From contig NZ_JABCPZ010000009.1 of assembly GCF_013283785.1 (NCBI RefSeq), positions 39,243-103,242 of the forward strand: 64,000 bases of DNA, in the 5' to 3' direction. The stretch comes from Nonomuraea antri. GTDB taxonomy: Bacteria > Actinomycetota > Actinomycetes > Streptosporangiales > Streptosporangiaceae. Positions 51,921 to 59,986 of this stretch are shown here, in pieces; within the stretch, counting starts at the first letter, position 1; each line of letters opens with the position of its first letter. A model generated the notes under the pieces. It was not told where the DNA came from. It worked only from the letters and a program-made list of their open reading frames with translations, and did no database searches. The position numbers were made by a program, and so were the translations under genes.

Positions 51921-53048
51921 ATGAAGGGTCTCGGCCATGAGGACCAGGCCAAGCGGCTCGACGCGCTGCGCGGCGGCACCCCGCAGCAGCCGCACGACGC
52001 CCGCGCCATCGCGGCCCTGGCCGCCAACCCCGGCTGCACCCGCAGGGCGCTCATGGACGGCGCCGGCATCGACAAGGACGCCGCGGCCCGGCACCTCGGC
52101 TTCCCCGCGCCGTTCGGTCAGTCGCCGTTCGCGATCACGCGCGGCAACGTGTTCGAGACCCTGGTCAAGGCCGACGGCTGCGCCGAGCTGCTGCGCATGC
52201 TGCGCGAACTGCTCGGCCTGCCGATCGCCGAGGTGGCCTACCACGACGTGGAGAACGTGGGCGCGCACCTGCGCCACACCCACACCAGGGCGCTGATCGA
52301 CCGCGCGGCCCGCGACACGCACGACGCCGGCACCCTGTACGACCACCCGCTGCTCAGCCTGCGCATCGCCGGGCACACCGCCTACCTGGAGCCGGACGTG
52401 GTGGCCTTCCAGCTCGGCGGCCGCTTCCACATCGTGGAGATCAAGTCGTTCGCGGTGATCGACGGCCAGGCCGACCCGGCGGCGGTGGCCGCGGCGGCCC
52501 GCCAGGCGGCCGTGTACGTGCTGGCGCTGCGCACCATGCTGGAGGAGCTGGGCCACGACCCGCTCAAGGTGGCGCACGACGTGGTGCTGGTCTGCCCGGA
52601 GAACTTCGCCAACCGGCCGGTGGCGACGCTGGTCGACGTGCGCAAGCAGCTCGCCGTGCTCAAGCGGCAGCTGGCCAGGATGACCTCGCTCGACCGGCTG
52701 CTCGACGGCCTGCCCGACGATCTCACGTTCGACCTGGTGCCGGGCGAGGACGGCCGGCCCACCAGGCCGGTCGCCGAGCTGGCCGACGCGCTGCGCCGGG
52801 CCACCGCCCGCTACGCGCCCGACTGCCTGTCCACCTGCGACCTGTGCTTCTTCTGCCGCGACGAGGCCCGGCAGGAGGGCGCGTCCGACCTGCTCGGCCG
52901 GCACGTGCGCGACGAGCTGGGCGGGGTCGCCTCGGTGGCCGAGGCGCTGGGCCTGGCCGACGGCGTCAGGCAGCCGGCCGAAGGCCAGGAGGAGATCGCC
53001 CGCCTGCTGCGCGGCGCGGAACGCCTGCGCAAGGAGTGCCTGACATGA
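51921..53048 (+). CDS. PD-(D/E)XK nuclease with C-terminal cysteine cluster (Cas4/AddB-like)
   Basis: A 375-residue protein. The nuclease core has Asp159 in YLEPDVVAF, Glu173-x-Lys175 in HIVEIKSF and Gln195...Tyr199 in RQAAVYVLAL, the RecB/Cas4 motif order. At the C-terminus Cys302, Cys306, Cys309 and Cys312 lie in CLSTCDLCFFC, and Cys39 and Cys87 occur N-terminally. Cas4, AddB and Dna2 hold a 4Fe-4S cluster with one Cys before and three after the core, so an iron-sulfur cluster is likely. It lies 34 bp after the coiled-coil gene and 31 bp before the next. It probably cuts or resects DNA with the helicase encoded two genes on. The family is not certain; the catalytic residues are. Confidence 0.82.
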   Translation: MKGLGHEDQAKRLDALRGGTPQQPHDARAIAALAANPGCTRRALMDGAGIDKDAAARHLGFPAPFGQSPFAITRGNVFETLVKADGCAELLRMLRELLGLPIAEVAYHDVENVGAHLRHTHTRALIDRAARDTHDAGTLYDHPLLSLRIAGHTAYLEPDVVAFQLGGRFHIVEIKSFAVIDGQADPAAVAAAARQAAVYVLALRTMLEELGHDPLKVAHDVVLVCPENFANRPVATLVDVRKQLAVLKRQLARMTSLDRLLDGLPDDLTFDLVPGEDGRPTRPVAELADALRRATARYAPDCLSTCDLCFFCRDEARQEGASDLLGRHVRDELGGVASVAEALGLADGVRQPAEGQEEIARLLRGAERLRKECLT

Positions 53049-53079
53049 CCGCCGCGCGCGTGTTCGGGGAGCCTGTCCC

Positions 53080-54507
53080 GTGAGCCTGCTGACCTCGCTC
53101 GCCCGGCTGCGCGCCCTCGACGAGGGCCGGGCGCAGCCGATCGCGACCGTCAGGCACTGCCATCTGTCCACGCGGCCGATGGTGTTCATCCCGCTCAAGC
53201 TGTCCGGCGAGGCCGCCGCGCCGCTGGCCGCCATGCTCGGCACCGACCGCGCCCACCCCCACCTGCTCGTGGTGACCCAGCCGCGCAACCGCGACCTGCG
53301 TTTCGCCTGGGCCGCGGACCTGGCCGGGCTGCTGCTGCCGTACCTCGACGGGTTCCTGGACGACACCGAGACCGTCGAGCGCAAGAACTCCGACCCGTAC
53401 GAGCGGACGCTCGACGCGCCGCAGCTGATCGTGCCGAACCCGGCGGGGGTGGCGTTCACCCGGCTGCTCGGCCGGTCCACCCGGTTCCGCCGCACCGACG
53501 GGCCGTACCCGGTGCCGGAGTCGGTGCCGCTGCTGGGCAGGTGGCTGACGTACTTCGCCGAGCGGGCCGGCTATCCCGGCTCGTCGCTGATGCCGGCCGC
53601 GACCGAGGAGCTGGGCAGGCACTGGGCCAGCGGGCAGAGCGGGCTGGAGGACGCCAACCTGGCCGCGCTGATGGCCTGGATCACCGACGGTCCCACCGAC
53701 GCCGCCGAGGACCCGCTGATCTGGCCGCCGGCCGGCCCGGCGACCGATCCCGGGTTCGACGCCGAGGTGCTGGCGCCGGCGATCGAGAGCGAGTCGGCCG
53801 AGCGCATCACCGAGGCGCTGCGTACCCAGCTCGAACCCACCTGGCGGCTGATGTGGCAGGCCGTAGACCTGCTGGCCGGGCTGGAGGCGGGGGCGAGCGT
53901 GGCGCAGCGCTGGGAACACGACCGCGGCTCGTTCAGCGCGATGGCCGCGCACATCGCCGAGGGCGCGCCGCCGCAGGCCAGGCGCGACGGCGCGATCGCC
54001 GCCGCGTCGAAGCTGGCCCGGATGGAACGCGCGCAGGCCTCCTACGACGTGCAGCGCGCCTACGACGATCCGCTGGTCATGGCCGAGTACCGGCTCAGCG
54101 GCGAGGCGTTCGCCGGCGAGGTGATCGAGACCGAGCCCGACCACACCGAGGGCGAGGGCCGCTCGCGCAAGCTCCGCCCGCTGGTGGTGATCAAGACCGA
54201 CGACCCGGTACGCCTGTCCCCCGGCACCGCGCTGGGCACGCCGCAGCGCCGCGCGCAGGGGGCCGAGCTGGTGGAGTCGTACCAGGGTCTGGTCACCGTG
54301 AAGATCACCAAGGGCATGGGCCGCGCCAAGACCCCCGCGCCGGGGAGCGTGCCCGAGGTGGGCGAGCGGGTCTGCTACACGTCGCTGACCGACGACTTCC
54401 AGGGCTCGCCGACGCTGCCCGACGCCGAGGCGACCCCGTGGACGCACGGCGGGCCGCCGCAGGAATACGTCCCCACGGACGAGGACGCCGAGGAGGAGTG
54501 GTCGTGA
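53080..54507 (+). CDS. Large protein of unknown family between nuclease and helicase
   Basis: A 475-residue protein from GTG 53080, with GGGGAG seven bases upstream. The N-terminal half has strands such as PMVFIPLKLSGEAAAPLAAML and PHLLVVTQPRNRDLRFAWAADL. The middle is helical (ESESAERITEALRTQLEPTW, QAVDLLAGLEAGASVAQRWE), followed by a coiled segment (AAASKLARMERAQASYDVQRA). The C-terminus is acidic (PTDEDAEEEWS). No catalytic motif is evident and I recognise no domain. Its constant position between nuclease and helicase would make it a complex subunit, adaptor or target-recognition protein (inference). Confidence 0.7.
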   Translation: MSLLTSLARLRALDEGRAQPIATVRHCHLSTRPMVFIPLKLSGEAAAPLAAMLGTDRAHPHLLVVTQPRNRDLRFAWAADLAGLLLPYLDGFLDDTETVERKNSDPYERTLDAPQLIVPNPAGVAFTRLLGRSTRFRRTDGPYPVPESVPLLGRWLTYFAERAGYPGSSLMPAATEELGRHWASGQSGLEDANLAALMAWITDGPTDAAEDPLIWPPAGPATDPGFDAEVLAPAIESESAERITEALRTQLEPTWRLMWQAVDLLAGLEAGASVAQRWEHDRGSFSAMAAHIAEGAPPQARRDGAIAAASKLARMERAQASYDVQRAYDDPLVMAEYRLSGEAFAGEVIETEPDHTEGEGRSRKLRPLVVIKTDDPVRLSPGTALGTPQRRAQGAELVESYQGLVTVKITKGMGRAKTPAPGSVPEVGERVCYTSLTDDFQGSPTLPDAEATPWTHGGPPQEYVPTDEDAEEEWS

Positions 54508-54538
54508 CCCGCGAGCCCAGACGGGGACAGGAGTGGAC

Positions 54539-55828
54539 ATGACCGTCGCGGCCGACCTCAGCCCCGAGCAGGTCATCCGGAACGTGCTCGCCGACCTGCC
54601 CAGGCACCGCGGCGTGGTGGTCGACTCTCCGCCGGGCGCCGGCAAGTCCACCCTGGTCGTGCGCGCCGCCGCGCACATCGCCGCCACCGGCGAGCCGCTG
54701 ATGATCGTCGCGCAGACGAACGAGCAGGTCGACGACCTCGTGACGCGCATCAGCGACAAGCACCCGCGGCTGACCGTGGGCCGACTGTCCGCCGGCGGTT
54801 ACGTGCCGCCGCGCCGCCTGCTCGACCTGCCCGGCGTCACCGTGGGCACCAGGATCCAGGACCTGGGCGATCCGGACATCGTCATCGCCACCGCCGACAA
54901 GTGGGCCTGGATCGCCGGACGGGTGTGGCCGTGGGCGATCGTGGACGAGGCGTACCAGATGCGCTCCGACAAGCTGCTGCGCATCGCCGGGCTCTTCGAG
55001 CGGGCGCTGTTCGTGGGCGACCCCGGGCAACTCGACCCGTTCTCGATCGTGGACGGCGACCGCTGGTCCGGCCTGTCGTGGGACCCGTTGCAGAGCGCGG
55101 TGTCGGTGCTGCTGCGGCACAACCCGGACCTGCCGGTGCACCGGCTGCCGGTGTCGTGGCGGCTGCCCGCGTCGGCGGCGCCGGTGGTGTCGCAGGCGTT
55201 CTACCCGTTCACCGGGTTCAGGTCGGGCACCGGGCCGGGCGACCGGCGTCTCGAACTGACCACCGGCGGCATGGGCACCGTGCACGACCGGGCGCTGGAG
55301 GAGGCGGCCAGGTCCGGGTGGGCGCTGCTGGAGCTGCCCAACCGGCACACCGTGCGCACCGACGGTGAGGCCGTCGAGGCGGTGGCGCTGCTGGCGGCCC
55401 GGCTGCTGCAGCGCGGCGCGGTGGCCGGCTCCGAGCAGGGCGAACGTCCCGTCACCGCCGACCGCATCGCGGTGGGCGCGGCGCACCGCGACCAGGTGGC
55501 CGCGATCAGGAACGCCGGGCTGCCGCCCGAGATCACCGTCGACACCGCCAACCGCCTGCAGGGCCGCGAGTACGACGTGACGATCGTCCTGCACCCGCTG
55601 TCGGGCCGCCGCGACGCGACGGCGTTCCATCTGGAGTCCGGACGGCTGTGCGTCCTGGCCTCCCGGCACCGGCACGCGTGCGTGGTTGTGGCCCGGGCCG
55701 GGATCGCCGAACTCCTGGACGCGCACCCGTCGGCGGAGCCGGTGCAACTGGGGGTGCCGGTGAAGTTCCCTGACGGCTGGGAGGCCAACCAGTCCGTCCT
55801 GGAACACCTGGCCGCCCACCGGGTCTGA
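54539..55828 (+). CDS. SF1-type helicase/ATPase (UPF1/DNA2/RecD2-like)
   Basis: A 429-residue protein from ATG 54539, with AGGAG five bases upstream. Walker A is SPPGAGKST (residues 30-38), Walker B WAIVDEAYQM (Asp136/Glu137), motif III ALFVGDPGQLDP, motif IV region HRLPVSWRLPAS, motif V TANRLQGREYDVTIV and motif VI CVLASRHRHACVVVA. It is short for a helicase, with few accessory domains, so it may rely on the preceding protein. It is the last gene of the block and a hairpin follows. Likely unwinds or translocates DNA or RNA and feeds the nuclease. Confidence 0.85.
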   Translation: MTVAADLSPEQVIRNVLADLPRHRGVVVDSPPGAGKSTLVVRAAAHIAATGEPLMIVAQTNEQVDDLVTRISDKHPRLTVGRLSAGGYVPPRRLLDLPGVTVGTRIQDLGDPDIVIATADKWAWIAGRVWPWAIVDEAYQMRSDKLLRIAGLFERALFVGDPGQLDPFSIVDGDRWSGLSWDPLQSAVSVLLRHNPDLPVHRLPVSWRLPASAAPVVSQAFYPFTGFRSGTGPGDRRLELTTGGMGTVHDRALEEAARSGWALLELPNRHTVRTDGEAVEAVALLAARLLQRGAVAGSEQGERPVTADRIAVGAAHRDQVAAIRNAGLPPEITVDTANRLQGREYDVTIVLHPLSGRRDATAFHLESGRLCVLASRHRHACVVVARAGIAELLDAHPSAEPVQLGVPVKFPDGWEANQSVLEHLAAHRV

Positions 55829-55849
55829 CCCGTTCCGACGAGGAGCGGG
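55829..55849 (+). terminator. Hairpin closing the nuclease/helicase block
   Basis: CCCGTTCC, GACGA, GGAGCGGG (one G-T pair), starting at the base after the helicase stop. It is also 25 bp past the end of the convergent gene, so it may act both ways. Confidence 0.55.
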
Positions 55850-55873
55850 CGATCGGCCGGCCTTTCGGGCGTC

Positions 55874-56266
55874 CTACCAGAGGGTGGACGGTCCGGCGAC
55901 GACCCAGCCGGCGTCGGTCGGCTTGACCCAGAAGCCCAGCGACACCTCGATGATCCGCGCTCGGCAGGTGACCTCGGCGGAGAGATGGCTGCCGGTGTGG
56001 CCCCAGCGGAACCCGCCGAGTTCGAGTTCGCCGAGCCAGGCCAGGTCCTGCTCCCAGGCGTCGGCGGCAACGCTCCCGCTCGCGGCCTCCGCGTCGGCGC
56101 TCGCTCCGGCCGAGCCCGCCCACAGCGACTTGAGCACGTGCCGCATCGACGCGTGATCGACGAGCTGTTCGGCCTCCTGGAGGTTCCCGGCTCGGAGCAG
56201 GCCGAAGTAGTGGCTGACGACCGCTTCGACGTCGGCCTTGGCAGGGCGCCTCGTCCAGATCTTCAC
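55874..56266 (-). CDS. Small NTF2-like hypothetical protein
   Basis: A 130-residue protein from GTG 56266; no clear ribosome-binding site. The N-terminal helices (DVEAVVSHYFGLLRAGNLQEAEQLVDH) followed by a beta-rich C-terminal half (FRWGHTGSHLSAEVTCRARIIEVSLGFWVKP, then GWVVAGPSTLW) look like a SnoaL/NTF2-type cone fold, but this is by eye. An Ala/Ser/Glu-rich linker (ASADAEAASGSVAADA) separates the parts. No catalytic residues can be named. Single gene converging with the helicase. Confidence 0.6.
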   Translation of the reverse strand: MKIWTRRPAKADVEAVVSHYFGLLRAGNLQEAEQLVDHASMRHVLKSLWAGSAGASADAEAASGSVAADAWEQDLAWLGELELGGFRWGHTGSHLSAEVTCRARIIEVSLGFWVKPTDAGWVVAGPSTLW

Positions 56267-56318
56267 CGCAAGATCCTAAAGGCGGCCCGGATCCCGCCAT
56301 ATTCCCACGTTTTACGGC

Positions 56319-57038
56319 ATGGCCTGGGCGCTGATGAACCCCGATTACGAGGTGAGTTTCCCCGATACTCCCCCGTCCGGCACGCCCGAATTCACGTTGA
56401 TCCCCGTGAACGTGCTGCCCGTGCCGTGGGAGATCACCGAGGTCGATCGGCCCATCGCCAGGAAACACGAGATCCAGGTCAACAACGTGATCGGCGAGAT
56501 CTCCGGGGCGATGCCCGGCGGGCGGACCGGCACGTCACTGGCATTCGAACGTTATTCGGCGGGCACGGGCAGGTCGCGGCAGGCCAGGCAGGAGGTCGAA
56601 AAGCTGCTGACCCGCCTGGACGACGAGCATTTCATGGTCACCGTCATCGCCGAATTGTCGGAGCCGATGTCCGAGGCGCAGCTGGAACGGACGGGATTGT
56701 CGGCGTCCACGATTCTGCTGGATGCCCGGCGAGGAAAGAAACCCTTCGGCTGGAAAGCGGCGAACTGTGAAACCCTGGAGATGTCCGGCTGCGCGGACCT
56801 GAGCGTACTGGAGGGGTTCAGGCGCTGGAGCGCGAGCCTTCGCCCGGAGGACGAGAAGGCGCTGGGCGCCTGGGGTTTGAGCGGCGACCGGCTGCGCGCG
56901 ATCGCGCGCGACGGAAAGGTGTCCGGTCTGATGGCGGACCTGACCTCCCCTTCGGGGGCACTGTCCTTCGTCAGGAACGACCGGGTGCGGGCGGTCTACG
57001 TCGCCGCGGTCCTCCTGAGACAGCCCGTGCCGCGATGA
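56319..57038 (+). CDS. Hypothetical protein, unknown family, lower GC
   Basis: A 239-residue protein. ATG 56319 is preceded by no ribosome-binding site; ATG 56334 is an alternative. Codon choice is less GC-biased than in neighbours (GAATTCACG, GAACGTTATTCG, GAAAAGCTG occur), which hints at acquisition. Segments: EITEVDRPIARKHEIQVNN, TGTSLAFERYSAGTGRSRQA, EHFMVTVIAELSEPMSEAQL and RVRAVYVAAVLLRQ. I recognise no domain and see no signal peptide or membrane helix. It lies between the convergent small protein and the DUF5937 regulator. Confidence 0.6.
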   Translation: MAWALMNPDYEVSFPDTPPSGTPEFTLIPVNVLPVPWEITEVDRPIARKHEIQVNNVIGEISGAMPGGRTGTSLAFERYSAGTGRSRQARQEVEKLLTRLDDEHFMVTVIAELSEPMSEAQLERTGLSASTILLDARRGKKPFGWKAANCETLEMSGCADLSVLEGFRRWSASLRPEDEKALGAWGLSGDRLRAIARDGKVSGLMADLTSPSGALSFVRNDRVRAVYVAAVLLRQPVPR

Positions 57039-57044
57039 CCGGAT

Positions 57045-58031
57045 TCAGCATGCGACGTCGGCGGCGCTCGGGCCCGATCCGGTGATCAGGGCGTCGCCGA
57101 GTTCCGAGCGCAGGTAGAGGACCGAGCGCCCGTGGCGGGCGCTGGCGAGCAGGCCGGCCGCGCGGAGGGTGCGCAGGTGCTGGTTGACGGCCGAGGTGGT
57201 GATGCCCAGGCGGCCGGCGAGTTCGGTGGACGAGGCGGGGGTCTCCAGCATGGCGAGCAGCCCGGCCCGGGTGGCGCCCAGCAGGTCGGTGAGCACGGCG
57301 GGAGACGGGCGGGACTCGGTCTGCCAGAGCGTGCCGACACCCCGGGTGGCGTACATGACCAGCGGCGGCTCGGCGGGTGAGATGGGCGTGGTGGGCGCTC
57401 GGCTGAACAGGGTCGGGACCAGGGTGAGGCCTTCGCCGCTGGTGGCGCGCCGGTAGTGGCTGTCGCTGATCAGCCGCATGCTGACGACGCCGTCCTTCAG
57501 CTGGACGCGTTCGTTGAGGTCGGCGAACATCGCGGCCAGGCCGTGGGCGGAGATGACCTGGCCGCGGTGCACGACGTCGGCCTGCAGCACCGCGCGCATC
57601 CTGGGCCACCAGGGCGCGAAGCAGGTGCGCCAGTAGTCGCGCAGCGCGTCCAGGATGCGGGCCGACGGGTCGGCGCCGCGCAGCGGTTCCGGCAGCCGGG
57701 GGTGGATGGCGTGCAGGTCGTGGAGCACGCGTTCCACGGGTACGCGGGCGAGTGCGGCGAACTCGTCGTCGATGCGGGTGAGCGGGGCGTGGGGGCGGGG
57801 CGACAGGTAGTCCGGTGTCCACATGTCGTCGTTGGTGAGCGCGCGCAGCAGGGGCACGTCCAGGGTGGATCTGACCTGCTCCGTGCGGCGCAGCCAGGGC
57901 AGGTGCACGGGATAGCGGCCGGGGTCGCGGAACGTGCGCAGCGAGAGCGTGAGCTCGTTCAGCGGTGAGATGGCGAAGCGGACGTCGGCCACGTCCATCC
58001 CCGCCAGCTCGTATTCAATCAGGCCCGGCAT
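57045..58031 (-). CDS. DUF5937 / ArsR-type winged-helix regulator
   Basis: About 328 residues from ATG 58031 (MPGLIEYEL); ATG 57998 is an alternative. The N-terminal DUF5937 region starts VRFAISPLNELTLSLRTFRDP and contains HLPWLRRTEQVRSTLDVPLLRAL. The C-terminal ArsR-like helix-turn-helix is LLGATRAGLLAMLETPASSTELAGRLGITTSAVNQHLRTLRAAGLL with wing RHGRSVLYLRS. There are no clustered Cys for metal sensing. Divergent from the MFS gene by 57 bp, so it probably represses that transporter and itself. Confidence 0.88.
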   Translation of the reverse strand: MPGLIEYELAGMDVADVRFAISPLNELTLSLRTFRDPGRYPVHLPWLRRTEQVRSTLDVPLLRALTNDDMWTPDYLSPRPHAPLTRIDDEFAALARVPVERVLHDLHAIHPRLPEPLRGADPSARILDALRDYWRTCFAPWWPRMRAVLQADVVHRGQVISAHGLAAMFADLNERVQLKDGVVSMRLISDSHYRRATSGEGLTLVPTLFSRAPTTPISPAEPPLVMYATRGVGTLWQTESRPSPAVLTDLLGATRAGLLAMLETPASSTELAGRLGITTSAVNQHLRTLRAAGLLASARHGRSVLYLRSELGDALITGSGPSAADVAC

Positions 58032-58088
58032 GAAGCCATACGCTACATCAATTGGCGACAAAGGCCCTATTACGGGATAAAGACCCCC

Positions 58089-59324
58089 GTGATCGAGACC
58101 TTCTTCCCTCAGGACCGCGTCGCCCGGACGCTGACCGTCAGCACGATGGCGTTCGCGCTCTCCAGCGGCGTCTTCTACGCCGTCAGCACGCTGTACTTCA
58201 CGCTCGTCATCGGGCTCAGCGTGACGACGGTGGGTCTCGGGCTGGGCATCGCGGGCGGCGCCGGGGTGCTGGCCTCGTACGCGGGAGGGTGGCTGGCCGA
58301 CCGGGTCGCCGCACACCACGTCCAGACGGTGGCGACCGGGCTCTACGGCCTCTCGCTGCTCGCCTACACGTTCGTCACCGACGCCGTCGCGTTCACCCTG
58401 ATCGCCTGCGTGGCCGTGATCACCCGCTCGGTGGGCTCCTCGTCGAAGCAGGCGATGCTGGCACGCTGGTACCAGGGTCCGGATCGGGTCGCGGTCCGGG
58501 CCAGGATGCGCGTGGTCACGAACGTCTTCATCGGCCTGGGCACCACCGCCGCCGCGGCCGCGCTGCTGATCGGCACCGCGCCGGCGTACCGGACGGCGAT
58601 CGTCGTCGCCGGTGTGCTGCTGCTGGCCGCCACCGTGCCGCTGGCCGGGCTCGGCCGCCGGGTGCCCGAGCTGGCCGCCGCGATGACCGCCGTCAGGGCT
58701 GAGCGCACCGCGTCCACCGGGCCCTCGCCGCTCAGGGACCGCACGTACCTGGCGAGCGTGGTGTGCAACGCCGTGGTGGCCATGCAGTTCGGCCTGCTCA
58801 CCGTCGGCATGCCGCTCTGGGTGGCCACCACCGACGCGCCTACCGCCATCGTCTCCGTGCTGCTCGTGCTCAACACCGCGGTCGTGGCCGCGCTCCAGGT
58901 GCGTGCCTCGCGCGGCACCGACGACGTCCGCACGGCCGGGCTCACGGTACGGCGCGCGTCGTGGCTGCTCGCCCTCGCCTGCGGCCTGTACGCCCTGGCC
59001 GGCTACGCCACCGTGATCGTCGCGTGTGCGCTGTTCGTGGTGGCCGCGTTCACCCACACCATGGGTGAGATCCTGGGCGAGGCGGGCGGCTGGGGGATGT
59101 CCTTCGAACTGGCCGACCCGCGCAGCGCCGGCGCCTACCAGGGGCTGAGCCAGACCGGCTACGCGATCGCCGGCATGTTCTCGCCGGTGCTCGCCACGAC
59201 GGCGGTCGAACTCGGCACGGTGGGCTGGGCCGGGCTGGCCGCGCTCTTCGTCCTGGCCGGGACGGGCGCGGCCGCGGTGGCCAGACGCGCGGCCCCGCTG
59301 GTCCCCGTCGGCCAGTCGTACTGA
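58089..59324 (+). CDS. MFS transporter (drug-efflux-like)
   Basis: A 411-residue, 12-helix protein from GTG 58089. The loop 2-3 motif is AGGWLADRVAAHHVQ, and helices include STMAFALSSGVFYAVSTLYFT and LGIAGGAGVLASYAGG. GWGMSFELADPRSAGAYQGLSQTGYAIAGMFSP is the second-half signature of a small actinobacterial MFS branch often adjacent to a DUF5937 or ArsR gene. The substrate is probably a drug or metabolite, exported with proton antiport. Regulated by the divergent gene (inference). Confidence 0.92.
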   Translation: MIETFFPQDRVARTLTVSTMAFALSSGVFYAVSTLYFTLVIGLSVTTVGLGLGIAGGAGVLASYAGGWLADRVAAHHVQTVATGLYGLSLLAYTFVTDAVAFTLIACVAVITRSVGSSSKQAMLARWYQGPDRVAVRARMRVVTNVFIGLGTTAAAAALLIGTAPAYRTAIVVAGVLLLAATVPLAGLGRRVPELAAAMTAVRAERTASTGPSPLRDRTYLASVVCNAVVAMQFGLLTVGMPLWVATTDAPTAIVSVLLVLNTAVVAALQVRASRGTDDVRTAGLTVRRASWLLALACGLYALAGYATVIVACALFVVAAFTHTMGEILGEAGGWGMSFELADPRSAGAYQGLSQTGYAIAGMFSPVLATTAVELGTVGWAGLAALFVLAGTGAAAVARRAAPLVPVGQSY

Positions 59325-59329
59325 CCACA

Positions 59330-59520
59330 GAGGTCGGGTACGGGGTGACGGCGTGCTCGACCAGCCGGCCGCAGGAGCGGAAGCCGAGACGGCGGCAGAT
59401 CGGTTCTCCGGCCGCGGACGCTCGGCGTCTTGCCGCCGGCCGGTCGGCTCCCGGAGCCTCCGCCCGAAAGGCCCTGGTCAGCCCCCCGGCCGCGGCGATC
59501 GGCGTCGTCCGCCGGGCAGG
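59330..59520 (-). pseudogene. Possible remnant of a GNAT acetyltransferase C-terminus
   Basis: The 200-bp gap between the MFS and VOC genes has no intact gene. On the minus strand one frame reads EPICRRLGFRSCGRLVEHAVTP, which resembles the final PxYxRLGF strand of GNAT enzymes, preceded by Ala/Arg-rich codons and without a start. Offered with low confidence; a chance high-GC frame is possible. Confidence 0.2.
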
Positions 59521-59524
59521 GTCT

Positions 59525-59965
59525 TCAGCCGAGTTGTTCGGCCAGTCCGACGATGATGCCCTCGGGGCCGCGGACGTAGCAGAGCCGGAAGCTGTCCTCG
59601 TACTGTGCCGCCTCGCCGACGAGTTCGGCGCCGTGCCCGCGCAGGCGCGCGACGACCTCGTCGAGGTCGTCGACGGCGAACATGATGCGGCGGATGCCCA
59701 GCGTGTTCACCGGCGCGTCCTGCGGCTCGGTCCTGATCGCCTTCGGCGTGTGGAACATCGCGAGCTCGATCCGGCCGTGTCCGTCCGGCGTGCGCAGCAT
59801 CGCGACCTCCTGCCGGACGTCGTCGACGCCGATGACGCGCTCCACCCAACGTCCCTCGATCGGCGCCCTGCCCTCCAGTTCCATGCCGAGTTCGACGAAG
59901 AACGAAATGACGGCGTCGAGGTCGTCGACCACGATGAGGACGTTGTCCATCCGCTGGATCGTCAT
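59525..59965 (-). CDS. VOC-family (glyoxalase/bleomycin-resistance-like) protein
   Basis: A 146-residue protein with a good AAGGAGACCTGGC-ATG start. It has two VOC modules: MDNVLIVVDDLDAVISFFVELGMELEGR and IRRIMFAVDDLDEVVARLRGHGAEL, ending GIIVGLAEQLG. The usual first His ligand (DHxxL) is replaced by Asn (DNVLI), while IELAMF keeps Glu, so a metal-independent binding role (antibiotic sequestration) or an altered enzyme is possible. It lies 21 bp upstream of the 3' end of the AraC gene on the same strand, downstream in transcription, so it may be its target. Confidence 0.85.
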   Translation of the reverse strand: MTIQRMDNVLIVVDDLDAVISFFVELGMELEGRAPIEGRWVERVIGVDDVRQEVAMLRTPDGHGRIELAMFHTPKAIRTEPQDAPVNTLGIRRIMFAVDDLDEVVARLRGHGAELVGEAAQYEDSFRLCYVRGPEGIIVGLAEQLG

Positions 59966-59986
59966 GCCAGGTCTCCTTGATGTGAA

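Noticed and set aside
51921..55828. Genuine type I/II CRISPR Cas4 locus or AddAB
   Set aside because: No Cas1/Cas2 or repeats, and the helicase is far too small for AddA and lacks a nuclease domain.
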